Source: Tipula vernalis | Taxonomy: Eukaryota > Arthropoda > Insecta > Diptera > Tipulidae | Direction: 5' to 3' | Assembly (NCBI GenBank): GCA_958295665.1 | Contig: OY282560.1 | Location: 140,918,091-140,982,090, forward strand | Length of the DNA stretch: 64,000 nucleotides | Part shown: positions 1 through 12,526 of the stretch, piece after piece | Numbering within the stretch: the first letter of the stretch is position 1 | Layout of the letters: each line of letters opens with the position of its first letter | Notes under the pieces: generated by a model | Seen by the model: only the letters and a program-made list of their open reading frames with translations | What the model was told of the DNA's origin: nothing | Databases searched by the model: none | Position numbers and translations under genes: made by a program

Positions 1-665
1 TTAATAGAATATTTCAAAGGCCACAGGTAATCAAAATCAGTATATAGTACTGACATTAAGTTGGATAGGCCAAGTTGTGAGGAATGTACTTGTGTTCTTT
101 GCCATCACCGATTGTAATCAAATCATGGAAAATTCCGTTTGTATTCCGCTCTAGTCGTTATGCGAAATCGAACCTCCTGATTTAAATTACGCAGCAATAA
201 CCACTCTATCGTTTGGTTAGTAATTTTAACATTGTGCCAGCTATAATGTAGCCGTTAATAATAACTTAAATTATTTTTCGTTTTCATTTCAGGTAATCAC
301 GAGGAATCAGGAATAACGATATGTGGCGAATTCTAATGTGAAAATAATTAAAAGGTAAAATGTGGATTTATATTTACTTTTTTGGTTGTACCTGAATTTT
401 TATTAAATTAATATAAATAATTTATTATAGGTAAAAATTAGTATCTACATAACTTTTGAATTATTCTATTTTTATCTTCATTTTAACAAAGTTACCAGAT
501 GTATTTTATTTTACATGTAATATGAAACTTGAACATTAGAGGAAAATAAAAACAACGATTGAGTAACCAATTCAATTTGAAACCAATCGATTTTTGAGAC
601 GAAGCAATTAAGATTACAAAAAAATATTTCTTATAATTTGTTTGTCTTATTTGTTATAATAATTC
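1..665. other. No gene recognised
   Basis: AT-rich sequence without a convincing reading frame, RNA gene or repeat. A pyrimidine-AG acceptor-like site occurs near 293, but no coding frame follows it. Confidence 0.4.
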
Positions 666-749
666 TTGATTCAAGAACGAATCGTGCTTCTTGTGAGATA
701 TTTGTTGCTCAAAACAAGAATAGGTATTCTTAAATCAAAATTTTTATTG

Positions 750-1483
<734 letters not shown>

Positions 1484-1487
1484 AAAC

Positions 1488-1500
1488 TGGGGGCTCAACC
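1488..1500 (+). promoter_or_regulatory. Candidate primer binding site
   Basis: TGGGGGCTC begins four bases after the 5' LTR. It is the kind of sequence that pairs with a tRNA 3' CCA end, and the first nine bases resemble the classical tRNA-Pro type of retroviral primer site. Pairing decays after these bases, so the primer tRNA is uncertain. Confidence 0.5.
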
Positions 1501-1870
1501 TTTGGAATTTTTCGAATCTATCATATACAAAAGAGTATCATCTGTAAATACAATTTCTGAATTTCATCGAGGGATCCATTGAATCGATTGAATTCGCAAC
1601 GCTGGAAACATATTATTGTAAGGAATTAACATTTTTTTTATCGGAGACTATAAACTAATTTTTGAAAAAAAAAGTGCCGCGTGTGAAATAAAACAATAAA
1701 CACTATATAAATCGTTGATAGTCGAAATATTTGTCATTCCATACGATACAAATACAGTGTGAACTAAAAGTTAAATAGTGAATTTTTTTTTGTACTATAG
1801 TGAAATAGCATACATATTTTGAAAAGTGTTTGACGAAACAAATAGACCCATACTTATTAATATTATTACT

Positions 1871-4800
1871 ATGGGAGGTAGAAAGAAAGGAAATAAGAAA
1901 ATAAGGTCTAGCAAAGACGACGATTTTTTCGACGAGAGCACGTTTTCGGAAAATTTGCTTAAAAATTTACAAAGTAGTTTTGCGCGGATGGCAAATGCAA
2001 AAAGTAATGAAATCAATACACAACTAAATAAAGTCGAATCGCCTGTCAACAATAATAATCAGGAAATAGATAGTTTACGACGCGAAAACGCCGAATTAAA
2101 GAAGCAACTTCCATCTTGTTCTAGAACTAATAACTTGAATCCCAATGTTGCTAGTAATGAGGAGCTTGTAAATAAAGAATTAGATACGTTACGATTAGAA
2201 AACGAACATCTGAAAAAGCAATCATTTAGTAGCCGCCCAAACTTTTCATTTAGTGATCTAAAAAACTCCATATCTGAATTTGATGGTAGTTCTAATTACC
2301 GAATCGAAACGTGGTTGGAAGAATTCGAAAGTATGGCTTTACTGATGGCGTGGAATCCTTTAGAAATGCTGATCTATGCTAAAAGATTATTAATCGGGTC
2401 CGCCAAAATAGCGTTACGTACAAGAACTGACCTCATAAGTTATGACAAATTAAAAGATTACCTTATATCAGAGTTTAGGGCAAAAATCAGTAGTGCAGAT
2501 ATCCACATGAGATTAGCCACGCGAAATAAAAAAGACGATGAGTCACTGAGAGATTACTATTTTGCAATGCGAGAACTAGGTGCTATGGGTGACGTAGAAA
2601 AAATATCGGTTATTAAATACACAATCGGTGGTATCAACGACGTAGAAACTAATAAAATTATTCTTTATGGGGCAACTACCGTATCGGAATTTAAACTAAA
2701 ATTAGATCTTTACGCGGAGTTTAAATCAAAAATGTCGACATCTGTAAAATTTGTTAAACCATTTGAAAGGCGAAAGCAATTGGTTCGTTGTTTTAATTGC
2801 GGAAAAATAGGACACGAGTCGCGAGAATGTCGTAGAAAATCAGATGGTCCTAAGTGTTTTAATTGTATGGAGCATGGACATATTGCTCCAAATTGCCCAA
2901 ACCCTAAAAAACCATTCGGTAGGGAAAAAATAAACTCAAAAGAAACAAAAATGGCTTTAAGTGCAAATATAAAATTCAATCATAAACTAGTCAAAATCAA
3001 TAACTATGAAGTAGACGCACTAATAGATACCGGAAGCGACCTAACCTTGTTGCGAGAAGACGTATACACCAACATGGGTTCACCGCCCTTAGAAAATAAA
3101 ATATCAAATATATTGGGTATAGGAGAAACAAATATTAAGACGCTAGGTTGTTTTCATACATTAGTAGAACTGGATAGTATATGTGTTGCTACAACTGTTC
3201 ATATAGTTCCTCGGCTGTCACTAAAATTAGAATGCATAATCGGGAACGACATTCTTTGCGGTACAAAAATAACTATGAGCGACAAAAATATTAAAATTGA
3301 GAAGCTTGATGACGAAAACATGTTTACCTGTTATAACATCGAAGAAGGAGAAGAAATAAACTACTCGGAGGTCCAAAATATTTCCTATAGACATACAATT
3401 AGGAAACTCATAAAAACCTTTAGCCCCAATCGAATTAAAGAATCTCCCATCAAAATTAAAATCCTGCTAAGAAGAGAAAATCCGATATGGCAACCACCAA
3501 GGAGGCTATCACCGGGTGAAAAGGCTGAAGTCGATCGCCAGATCTCCGAATGGTTAAAGAAGGGAATTGTTCGTCAATCAACGTCGGAATTTGCAAGTCC
3601 CATAGTGCTCGCAAATAAAAAAGACAATACTAAGCGGATTTGTATAGATTATCGGAGACTGAACAGGCAAATAGTGATGGACCGTTTTCCTTTGCCATTA
3701 ATTGAAGATATAATTGATAAACTAGATGGAGCTAAGATCTTTACTACATTAGATTTGGAGAATGGTTTTTTCCATGTCCCTGTAGAAGAAGAAAGTATTA
3801 AGTTTACGGCATTTGTCACACCTACTGGCCATTATGAGTTCACGCGAGTACCATTTGGTTTATGTACATCGCCAGCTGTTTTTCAACGCTACATTAATTA
3901 CGTTTTTAAAGATTTGGTTGCAGAAGGCTATGTTATAATATACATGGACGACATTATTATAATATCTAAAGACGAAGATGAAGCTGTAATTAAACTCAAT
4001 AAAGTTTTAAAAGTTGCTGCTGAGTATGGGTTAAAATTTAAGTGGCAAAAATGTAAATTCCTGTGTAAAAATATCGAATTTCTTGGATATGAAATTTCAG
4101 AAGGAGCTGTAAAACCATCACAAGAAAAAATTAAAGCAGTTAAAAATTTTGCAGAACCAAAATCAATGAAACACGTTCAAAGCTTTCTAGGTTTAAGTGG
4201 ATACTTTAGGAAGTTTATCAAAGATTATGCAGTTATAGCAAAACCACTTTCGGACCTTTTAAGAAAATCGTCAACATTTGAGTTTGGCCCAATTCAAAGA
4301 AATGCATTCAACACATTAAAGCAATCGTTAACTAATAATACTATTTTAAAAATTTACAGTCCATTGTTAGAAACACAACTTCATACAGATGCTTCAAAAT
4401 TTGGTTTTGGTGGAATACTTTTACAACGATGCAAAGAAGACAACCAATTCCATCCAGTATATTACTATAGCAAGAAGACTACACCAGTTCAGGAGAAATA
4501 CTGCAGTTACGAGCTGGAGGTATTGGCCATAGTGAATGCACTAAAAAAACTACGAGTATACCTACTTGGTATACAATTCAATATTGTTACCGATTGCGCA
4601 GCTTTCAAGATGACAATGCAAAAGAAGGACATAGCACCAAGAATCGCCGGGTGGGCGTTAACACTTGAAGACTACAACTACACGCTAGAACATCGTTCCA
4701 GTTCGAAAATGAAGCATGTTGATGCGTTAAGCCGTAATCCAACAGTTATGATAATTTCAAACGAATTTATGCAACGAATCCAATCATGTCAAGCCAAAGA

Positions 4801-4936
4801 TGAATACTTAAATATGATCAAACAACTTCTACAACATGGTCCTTATAAGGAATATGTACTAAGTCGAGACATCGTGTTTAAGCAAGATGAAGAAGGCAGA
4901 AACCTCCTGTGTGTACCAAAACTGATGCAACAATAG
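1871..4936 (+). pseudogene. gag-pol of Ty3/gypsy element (gag, protease, RT, RNase H), ends at a premature stop
   Basis: Polyprotein of the retrotransposon; Gag packages the RNA and Pol copies it. I chose the ATG at 1871; the open frame extends 15 codons upstream to a GTG but no ATG lies there. Visible parts by residue: two heptad-like, Leu/Glu/Lys-rich segments around 60-110 (probable coiled coil); a retrotransposon Gag core; two CCHC zinc knuckles (CFNCGKIGHESREC at 307-320 and a second at 329-342); aspartic protease DTGS at 386-389; reverse transcriptase YMDD at 691-694; RNase H with TDAS at about 839-842 and a later HVDALSR. Gag and Pol share one frame with no frameshift between them. The frame stops at TAG 4934-4936 while homology to integrase continues in the same frame, so this is a nonsense mutation rather than the natural end. 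Confidence 0.93.
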
Positions 4937-5380
4937 CTAATAAAAACAGTCCATGAGCAAGGCCATTTTGGGGTCAAGAAGATGTTTGAATTAATTCAGA
5001 GGGAATACTACATTTCAAAACTGCGTGAGAAATGTGAATCTTGTAGACGCAACTGTATCGCTTGCATACTGGCTGAAAGGAAAGCAGGAAAGCAGGAAGG
5101 ATTTCTTCACACTATAGATAAAGATAAGTACCCATTGTTAACCTATCACATTGACCATCTCGGGCCAATGCATAACACTGCAAAAAATTATAAATATATC
5201 TTCTCTGTTGTAGACGCTTTCACGAAATTTGTCTGGGTATATCCGGTTAAAACAATAACCACAGCTGAGGTCATACAAAAATTGGAAATTCAGAAAACCA
5301 ATTTTGGTAATCCATCACGAATTATTTCCGATAAAGGAGCATCATTTACATCAGGCGAATTTGAGAATTATTGCAAATAA
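4937..5380 (+). pseudogene. Integrase, N-terminal and central part
   Basis: Same frame as the upstream gag-pol, after the TAG at 4934-4936. The codons before the first ATG (4982) already encode the His-His half of the HHCC zinc-binding domain; the Cys-x2-Cys half follows at CESCRRNC. Catalytic residues: Asp at 5153-5155 in HIDHLGPM, and Asp at 5330-5332 in ISDKGASF. The segment ends at a TAA (5378-5380) placed inside the conserved core between the second Asp and the catalytic Glu, so it is a second disabling nonsense change. Confidence 0.9.
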
Positions 5381-6019
5381 AATAAAATCGATATGTTAAG
5401 AATTACTACGGGGGTACCAAGAGGCAATGGCCAAATTGAGAGGATTAACAGGATTATTATTCCAGCTTTGACGAAGCTTTCAATTGACCATCCAGAACAT
5501 TGGTACAAATACACAAATCAACTTCAGAGGTACCTTAATTCGACCTGGCAAAGAAGTATATCGACCACACCCTTCGAAATTATGTTTGGAGTGAAAATGA
5601 AGAACCCAGAAGATATAGAAATTGCGACGGCCGTTGAGGAAGCCATTACGAATGAATTTTTGGAAGAACGAGAAGAGTCACGACGGGAAGCGCGAGTTAA
5701 CATTCAAAAGATACAGGAAGAAAACAGAAGAAACTATAACAAACGGAGAAAAACGGCCACAATTTACAAAATCGGTGACCTGGTAGCAGTAAAACGCACT
5801 CAGTTCGGTAGCGGATTAAAGATTCTCCCAAAATTTTTAGGTCCATACAAAATAATAAAAGTCGGTAGCAACGAAAGATATGATATAGAGAAGGCTGGTG
5901 ACCATAGTGGACCACATAAGACAAGCGCAAGCGCGGACAACCTTAAGCAATGGAAAAATAACTATCCTTATGACATTGAAGATTCAGATGATGATTTAGA
6001 GGAGAGCAATAACAACTAA
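5381..6019 (+). pseudogene. Integrase, C-terminal part
   Basis: Continues in the same frame after the TAA at 5378-5380. It holds the catalytic Glu (5438-5440) in PRGNGQIERINR; measured across the stop, the spacing is D-D-35-E, as expected of retroviral-type integrases. The C-terminal region contains the GPYKI-type motif of a small beta-barrel (around 5850) and an acidic tail of Asp, Glu and Asn. Stops at 6017-6019. There is no env-like frame before the 3' LTR. Confidence 0.9.
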
Positions 6020-6051
6020 AATGATTATGCTCAATACATCCAACTGCACAA

Positions 6052-6105
6052 AGTAAGACGAAAATTAGACGCAAGTAAGACGAAAGTAAGACGAAAGTAA
6101 GACGA
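6052..6105 (+). repeat. Short tandem repeat in retroelement 3' region
   Basis: Three to four copies of an ~11-bp AAGTAAGACGA unit, between the stop codon and the 3' LTR. Confidence 0.8.
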
Positions 6106-6246
6106 TTTAAAAGATGTATTATAAAACGATTAAGTAAGATGTTATAAGAAGGCCAAAGTCAATCATCAGTCAAAACTACAAAGTCAACGTCGCTTCGGTG
6201 GGAGTAAATTTATCGCTGGGACAGCAAATTACAGGATGGCCGAATC

Positions 6247-6491
6247 TGTGGGATCACCCTATGTTTCAACTGTAAATGAGATGTTATATACAACCAGATG
6301 ACAATACAACCAGTTTTTTTTTATAATAACCGTTGAATGAATGATTTTTTGGTTTGAGAGAGAAAAGGGTTAATTATTATTGAGACGCCAAAGTAATAAG
6401 AAGAAAGAAATAAATAAAAATTGATCTACGGAATTTGTATTTAAATTGAAAAGTTCTATTTTTTATTTAAATTTTGTGGTCATAATCCCAC

Positions 6492-6492
<1 letters not shown>
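6247..6492 (+). repeat. 3' LTR
   Basis: 246 bp, same sequence as 1238-1483. Flanked on the right by the continuing TA repeat. Confidence 0.95.
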
Positions 6493-6558
<66 letters not shown>

Positions 6559-6570
6559 TATGTATGTATA
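6493..6570. repeat. (TA)n microsatellite, right part
   Basis: Continuation of the microsatellite interrupted by the gypsy element, with a few G and A interruptions. Confidence 0.9.
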
Positions 6571-7549
6571 TATATCTCATGGAGGGTTCTCATTTTGGCA
6601 GAGTAATACATTGGTATAACTCTTTGGGCCTTGGGCCAAAATTACGGGGAGGGGGGAAGATATTTCTACTTTTTTTCAGTAGATATGTTATGAGAGATTG
6701 GCCTCTTTATTTTTCTGATTTACCAAATCGAAAATATTGGGATTGCCATTAACAATTAATATATTTGTCTATAAAAAAGTGGAAAAATCAATTCATTACA
6801 GATAGACAAATTAAATTCTTAATATATAATCCACATGTATGCGATAAATAACTACAATAAAATTGATGAAATTGAAATTTTTTTTTCATAATCCTCGAAA
6901 GATTGAAAACGAATTGTAGAACTCTTAGCAATTTTTCCTCGACTTAAAAACACTGTTACTCGCTTACAAAAATTTATTTAAAGAGCAAATTTCGCTAACT
7001 TAGCTATAAATACCACTTACAGTCGATTTCAAATCGAAAAGAGTACAATACGAATACAGCGGTCTATACAATTTTTTTAAAAAATTTTTAGGCGTTTTCG
7101 GAAATAGATCCTGAATAACTCCAGGCTACCTTTCGACCATTAAACTTATCCACCTATTTACGAACAAAAAAGATAACTTCAGGCTAATTTAGATGTTGTG
7201 GATTAAATTTTTTTTTTTTTATAATAATAGCTGTAAATACAAATCAACAAAAAAACAAATACATGATTAGGATCAATCAAAGCTCAAGATAGCTGATCAA
7301 CGCTTTTATACTTTCAACTATAAAAACAATCGGCCTAATCGACCTTGGTATTCAAGAGTCGGCCACTGAAGATATAAAATATGACTTCTTGAACAAAGGT
7401 TTTAAAGTGATTAATGTCTACCCCTATTAAAGAAAATCAGGGACAACAACGGCTTTGAGAAGCAAGTCAAACTTCCATGCTTTGCTTCACAAATTCACTA
7501 TTTTAGTATTCGGAGGATGTTGCGGTAACAAAATTATTTGCGAAACCAA
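6571..7549. other. No gene recognised; possible LINE 5' region
   Basis: AT-rich sequence. Fragments from about 7260 on may be the leader or Gag part of the LINE that is clear from 7550, but I cannot read a continuous frame. Confidence 0.35.
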
Positions 7550-7563
7550 ACGAAAACAGTCGG

Positions 7564-8009
7564 TGACACAATGTTGAAAGTGTCAGGCGTTCGGTCATGT
7601 CGCATCAACCTGTAACATGGGGTTCCGATGCGTGAAGTTTGCCGGTAGTCATGTTCCCGGCGACTGCCCTATCAACAAAATAGCTGATGCAAACAATATC
7701 ACACCTTCAGAGGAAATAGTTCCAGTCAAATGTGCAAACTGCGCTGGAGTACACGTCGCAAGTTTTAACGGAGGTCAGGAGAGGGTGGAGTACCTGGGTA
7801 AGCTAAACAAGAACAAAAGCTCAAAAGCACATTTTATAACAGATAAACCTTCCAACGTCAATTCCTTTAATTCAAATTTCATTAAATCAGGAGTCCCATT
7901 CTCTGATCATTTTAAAAACAATAATCAGCCTGTCTCCAATTCTCCACCTGGATCCTCTCAGCCGAGCGGGGGCTCGGATAACGTCTCAGGCGGACTCGTG
8001 AGTTTTTAG
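7564..8009 (+). pseudogene. LINE ORF1 (Gag-like) fragment with zinc knuckles
   Basis: RNA-binding Gag-like protein of the LINE. CQAFGHVASTC-type and CVKFAGSHVPGDC-type knuckles are read from 7575 to 7670, and a third partial CANCAGVHVAS follows. The tail is rich in Ser, Asn, Pro and Gly. An in-frame stop lies between the first Cys pair members, so the frame is broken. A protein starting at the ATG at 7617 would lack the first knuckle. Confidence 0.75.
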
Positions 8010-8148
8010 GTCTTTCTCAGCAGCTTTTCGGAGTTAGTTTTTTTTCACCCACTGGTCAGGTATCTGGCTTTCTCACTAAGATAAATTTAGTTCAGGACAT
8101 AGCCGATCGTAAGGCTATGTATTTGAGCTTCGTCTACCAATTTTTAAA

Positions 8149-9072
8149 ATGAAAGTTTTAATCCTAAATTGCAATAGTTTAGTAAGCGACACGCGTCGTC
8201 AGGAGCTGAGGTTTCTCTTAAAAATCATAATCCCCATTTCGTTTGTCTTAACGAGTAAATTTTTCGATATACATGACCGACTTAAAGCCAAGGGGATCCG
8301 TGGGAACGGCAGTTTTGTTCCGAAAGGACATATTACATTCAAAACCAAAAGCTTTTATTAGCGAAAATTTTACTGGGACCACCAAATGTATCTTGCCCTC
8401 AGAAAATAGAACCCTTATACTTGAGGCTCAATATGGTACCGTCACTGATCCTTCTGTTGTGGCGAACAAAATGGCTGACTATTATGAATCAGTATTCAGT
8501 GGATCTGATCATGTTGCCAGACCTGATATTGCGGATCAGATTTCAAATTTCGTCTCCTCATACCCTACTCCATTTAGTAAGGAAAGCCTAGTAGAAATTG
8601 AAACCAATTCTGATGAGATAGCCTGCCACATTAGTAGGTTAAAAAACAAAAAACACCGGGAGTAGATACTATTTCCAATCGGGCCGTCAAAAATCTTCCT
8701 AAATCTGTTTTTTTTCAATTAGCAACTATTATTAACGCTATGTTTAGTTTTTCATATTTCTCTGATAGTTGGAAGCTATTCAAAATAATTTTCATTCCTA
8801 AGCTCGGGAAACCTTGTAGACCAGAACATACTAAGCTGATTAGTTTGCCCAGTAAACTCAGTAAAATTGCCGAACGGATCATTTACTGTAGGTTATGGAA
8901 TTCTTGTCGCCACCTGATTCCTGAATTTCAGTTTGGGTTTGTTCATCATAGATCATCCATGGAGGCTATTATGAGATTAACAAACCAACTAAAGAAGGCT
9001 AAAAATCGTCGTAAAACATCAATGTTTGGTTTTTTAAACAAATATGAGACGGTCTGCGATGGCCTTTCATAA
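8149..9072 (+). pseudogene. LINE ORF2 fragment: endonuclease and N-terminal reverse transcriptase
   Basis: Begins MKVLILNCNSL, the usual start of an APE-type endonuclease in Jockey-like elements. A later frame (8273-8665) carries the GTAVLFRKDI piece of the endonuclease, then jumps by deletion to the pre-RT linker (ANKMADYYESVFSG). The frame at 8740-9072 has RT finger motifs resembling ISLPSKLSKIAERI and FQFGFVHHRSSM. At least two frameshifts and one large deletion are present, and no catalytic Asp pair remains. Confidence 0.8.
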
Positions 9073-9494
9073 GCTACATCCGCTTCTCTGCAGCATTAGT
9101 GTTCTTGACTATTCCAATAAATTAATAATTTACAAATTGTTTATAAGACCCATCGTTATGTGCGCTCCACCGGCATGGTATGATTGAGCAACAAAGGCCA
9201 ACAATTGGCTATTCAAAAGCTGCTGTCTAACGTACTTAATAAACTACTGACCTCATCAAACGAACTATTGCTTAGTATTGCCCACGGGTATTGACTACCT
9301 AGGAGCGTTTACCTGTTTATCTGTTTTTAGTTTTTGGGCTCAGGTTTAGCTTAAGTTTGCTCGGAATCAATTCATGCATTGTTTGTTTTGTATTTAGTTA
9401 GGTTTAGGTTTTTATTTTTCTAGTTTTAAGTTGTACATACCATATAACTCGTATATGTGTATCTAATTAATTTAAAAAAAAAAAAAAAAAAAAA

Positions 9495-10310
9495 CTATCA
9501 TTATGAGTTGCAACTCGCTGGGTTGTAATTTATACCTCGCAGATCATATTAACGATCGAAACCGGTAGGACAACATAAGAGAAAATAAAAAAAAATCGTT
9601 TGGTGGAATTAGAATTGGTGCGTTTTGGCTCCTGAAAAATAACATTATATTTAAGGTGGAACTTAAAACAAAATGAAAGCTTAAACAAAGCTTATACTAT
9701 TGAAGGGAATTTTTCGATTTTAAATTGCAATTATCATAATTTATTTCCTAATAGAGGCTTATGCTGTATGCATATGCCTCAGGTCAATTTCAACTCCATT
9801 ACGATATTCAACGAAATGATTCCTCACAAAGTAACTTTTCAATTTATTGGGGGATGCTTATCCGGGGGATCCTTCTAAGGTGTCGCAATGAAAGCAACAA
9901 ATAAAAAAAAATCATATTATGGTTAATTGAATTAAATAGATAAATAACCACTTTCTTAAGAAATACAATATAATTTGAATCGTGAATTTTTAAATTTAAC
10001 TAAAAAAAATCGTTTTTTGAGCTGAGTTATCAGAATTAAAAATCAACAATTTTATTTGACCTAAGTACTTTTAAATATTGAAAAATCTTTTAGTGTTGAT
10101 TTTAGGATGTTAATTTACCAAAAGGATTTTCAGATAATTAAATTTCAGTGCTTAGAGTTTTGGGTGTTTTAGGTGCGACATAATTGGGCCCAATTTAAAG
10201 TGTTTTATAGCCTTAACATTAAATCCTATATTTGTTTTAAGCTAAATAGCTTCGTTCGGAAAACGATGAACTTAAATTCCATTTTATGGCAAATTAGTTG
10301 ATAAATAACC
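9495..10310. other. No gene recognised
   Basis: AT-rich, no open frame or repeat structure seen after the LINE poly(A). Confidence 0.4.
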
Positions 10311-10321
10311 TAAATGTTTAA

Positions 10322-10602
10322 ATGATTTTTAATATGTTTCGAAGATTGTAAGAGAATTCAATCCAGTTTCGAACTGACGAGCTTATGATTATGAAAAAAT
10401 CAATCTTCTCATCAGGCCGCGGCGACTGGACTGATTATACCACAATTTACATTCTATATATACAGAATGTGCTGTGCTTTAAGTACTAGCGAATCGTACT
10501 AATACAGATGAATTCTCTTACAATTTTTTCTTCACAATATTCACACTGCTCTGTGTGTAAGCTAATTTTTACTTTTTATTAATTTTTTTGTTGAATGTTA
10601 AT
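10322..10602 (-). mobile_element. Hammerhead-bearing short repeat, copy 1 (single unit)
   Basis: 281 bp flanked by an 11-bp direct repeat TAAATGTTTAA (10311-10321 and 10603-10613), which I read as a target-site duplication. It shares most of its length with 16488-17033 and 36095-36778. It has no coding capacity and contains a hammerhead-like core on the minus strand. Insertion of a non-coding RNA copy by borrowed machinery is the simplest inference. Confidence 0.75.
10358..10434 (-). ncRNA. Candidate hammerhead ribozyme, copy 1
   Basis: On the minus strand: helix III strand ending CCAGT, then C at the cleavage position, the palindrome GCCGCGGC (10416-10423) as helix I, the core CTGATGA, a region opening GAA and closing TTC as helix II, then GAAA and CTGGATTGA closing helix III. 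Every conserved core base is present and flush with its helix. Weak points: helix I has no loop, helix II has few base pairs, and CTGATGAG could instead pair with a downstream near-complement. Confidence 0.5.
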
Positions 10603-10613
10603 TAAATGTTTAA

Positions 10614-12292
10614 TTATTTTCAGATAAAAACATTGGTTGGCTAGTTGTTTAGTGGCATTGATCATTTTCATTTATAGGCAAAGCCGTGCTTGGATAGAGT
10701 ATGGCAAGGATTAGTGAATCCAGTTTCTCCTTCATTATTAGTGAGAATAATTTTTAGCACGAGTGATGTACATATATAAAAATCTTTTATGGCAATATTG
10801 TGCTTAATACGGTTCAATAGTCTCAGTATAAGTAAATTGATCTTTATTTTGTCTTCATCTGGTCAAACGCATTAAAAATGACAAAAGTTTAATTCTTTCT
10901 TTTAAAATAGGTAAATTAAGCAAAAACATAAAAAGGAACGGAAAGAAAGGCCGTACCATATTTTTCAGACGCTTTTAGAAGTAGAAACAATTAAATTTCC
11001 CAAAGATATTATCGTATACACAAGTCACAAGGCGGTTAAACTGAAATCCAACTTACAATTTATGTTTTAGAAAACTGCGATGAGTAGTGAACAATCTTTT
11101 CTAAATAATCAGAATATAAGATGAGGAACCACCATCGTCGGCAGTGATTTTACACTTAAAAATCTTTTCTTTCCGCAATTATTGTAAAACGAGAGCCGAG
11201 ATTCAATCGTATAATTTACACGAAATAGACGAATTGCTTTAAAGAAGTTAGTAACTTACGTTTAGCGTTAGCTTATAACTGATTTAAGCAACCTATCTTT
11301 AATGTAGGTCATAACAGTCATTCAATTTTGCAATCATATATAATACAATACGTACGTGAGTTAGACGTAGCATGAAAAGTTCTTAATCAATTCAAATAAA
11401 CGAAAATAAACTGTAAAACGAACAATGGCAAACACTTTTCCTGAATATTTTTTTTTAGAATATATTTTAGGTGGTGAGTTGTTGTTTGTAACTAGAATAT
11501 AGTTTCTCAGTAGATAGTTTTCATATCGTACAGATTTCATATACGTAGATACGTTTTACGAGAAAAATGAAGTTTTAATTTTTGTAACAGATATTTTTTT
11601 GTACATACATATATGAAAAAGTTTTATACATGAAACATTTTTCATAAAAACATATTTGTAAAATTGGAAGCTCGAGATAATTTTTTTTTCTCCGACAGCA
11701 AAAATATAAATAGTAAAATTTGGAAGGTAATATATTAAAAAGTATTGTATGTAAGTGTACTCTTAGGTTCATATAAAGTACAAACTTAACACAATGCAAA
11801 ATTAGTTTTATTTCTAGAAAACCTAACCTAGATGATATTTTAGCAGAATCAGAAAATGGAGATAAAATTTGTAAACTATTATTAGATCAACAGTTTCGTT
11901 TAAATGGAAAACATGCAGACATGCTACAAACATTTAATGTAAAAATCAAACATTATAAAATATTTTAATTTGTTGTAATACAAACAAATATTTGAATGAT
12001 AGTACAAAGTTTGGAATGTTTGAATACCCAATTTGACAAGGAGCATACGATGCTATTTTCTAAGGCAGATACTTCATTTTAGCAAACATAAAATGCAGTT
12101 CTTTCTCAAAATGAGGCTGGGTGTTTGACTAATTCATATTTAAATGAATAGTTTAATAATATAAATTTGTTATGATTTGTGGGCCATCACTCAGTTCGAT
12201 GACTATGAAATTTCTCAATAAAACACGGATTGAATGATTACTTAGTAGGCTTTTGTTTTACTTGATATCACTATTTCACTGGTTAAATTAAA
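10614..12292. other. No gene recognised
   Basis: AT-rich, with stop codons in every frame. Runs such as the frame at 11575-11799 on the minus strand are low in coding character. Confidence 0.4.
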
Positions 12293-12526
12293 AATGGGCC
12301 AATGCAAAAACTTTCACTTTTCCAGGCACAACCGCAGGCAACACGCAGCACTACTTATTATTATTGGGAAGGGAGAGGGAAGAACATTTTATGAGGTTTG
12401 GGCCCACTTTACAAAACCTACACCACAACACTTAATAGTGACATTTTTGGTCATTACTACCGGGAATCGAACCCAGGACTCTCGAATGATAAAGTAAGCG
12501 TTCTACTGACACTACCATCGAGAGCA
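12293..12526 (-). mobile_element. tRNA-derived SINE
   Basis: Read on the minus strand, the head (12526 downward) has an A-box-like TGGTAGTGTCAGTAG and a perfect B box within GGGTTCGATTCCC (12462-12474), the internal RNA polymerase III promoter. The T stem pairs CTGGG with CCCGG and the D stem is recognisable, but the anticodon stem does not pair, so it is not a working tRNA. A non-tRNA body of about 160 bp follows. No clear poly(A) or target duplication was found. Confidence 0.65.

Larger units (their letters stand above)
7550..9494 (+). mobile_element. Jockey-like non-LTR retrotransposon, internally deleted
   Basis: Debris of one LINE in correct order: Gag zinc knuckles (7570-7760), end of ORF1 (8009), start of an endonuclease ORF (8149), endonuclease piece (8273-8420), RT N-terminal and finger region (8430-9070), a short piece of the RT C-terminus (about 9100-9300), 3' UTR and a poly(A) of about 23 A at 9472-9494. 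The catalytic palm (YADD region) is missing. Frameshifts separate the parts. The 5' boundary and target duplication were not found. Confidence 0.85.

Noticed and set aside
1826..1870. GTG at 1826 as start of gag
   Set aside because: A eukaryotic start should be ATG; the first in-frame ATG is at 1871.
4934..5380. Frameshift between RNase H and integrase
   Set aside because: All three open segments share one frame; the breaks are stop codons, not shifts.
10358..10434. Hammerhead on the plus strand of copy 1
   Set aside because: A CTGA(T/C)GAG word exists there too, but the GAAA is not next to a C that could close helix II and no cleavage triplet fits.
12450..12526. Functional tRNA gene
   Set aside because: T and D stems pair but the anticodon stem does not, and a SINE body follows.
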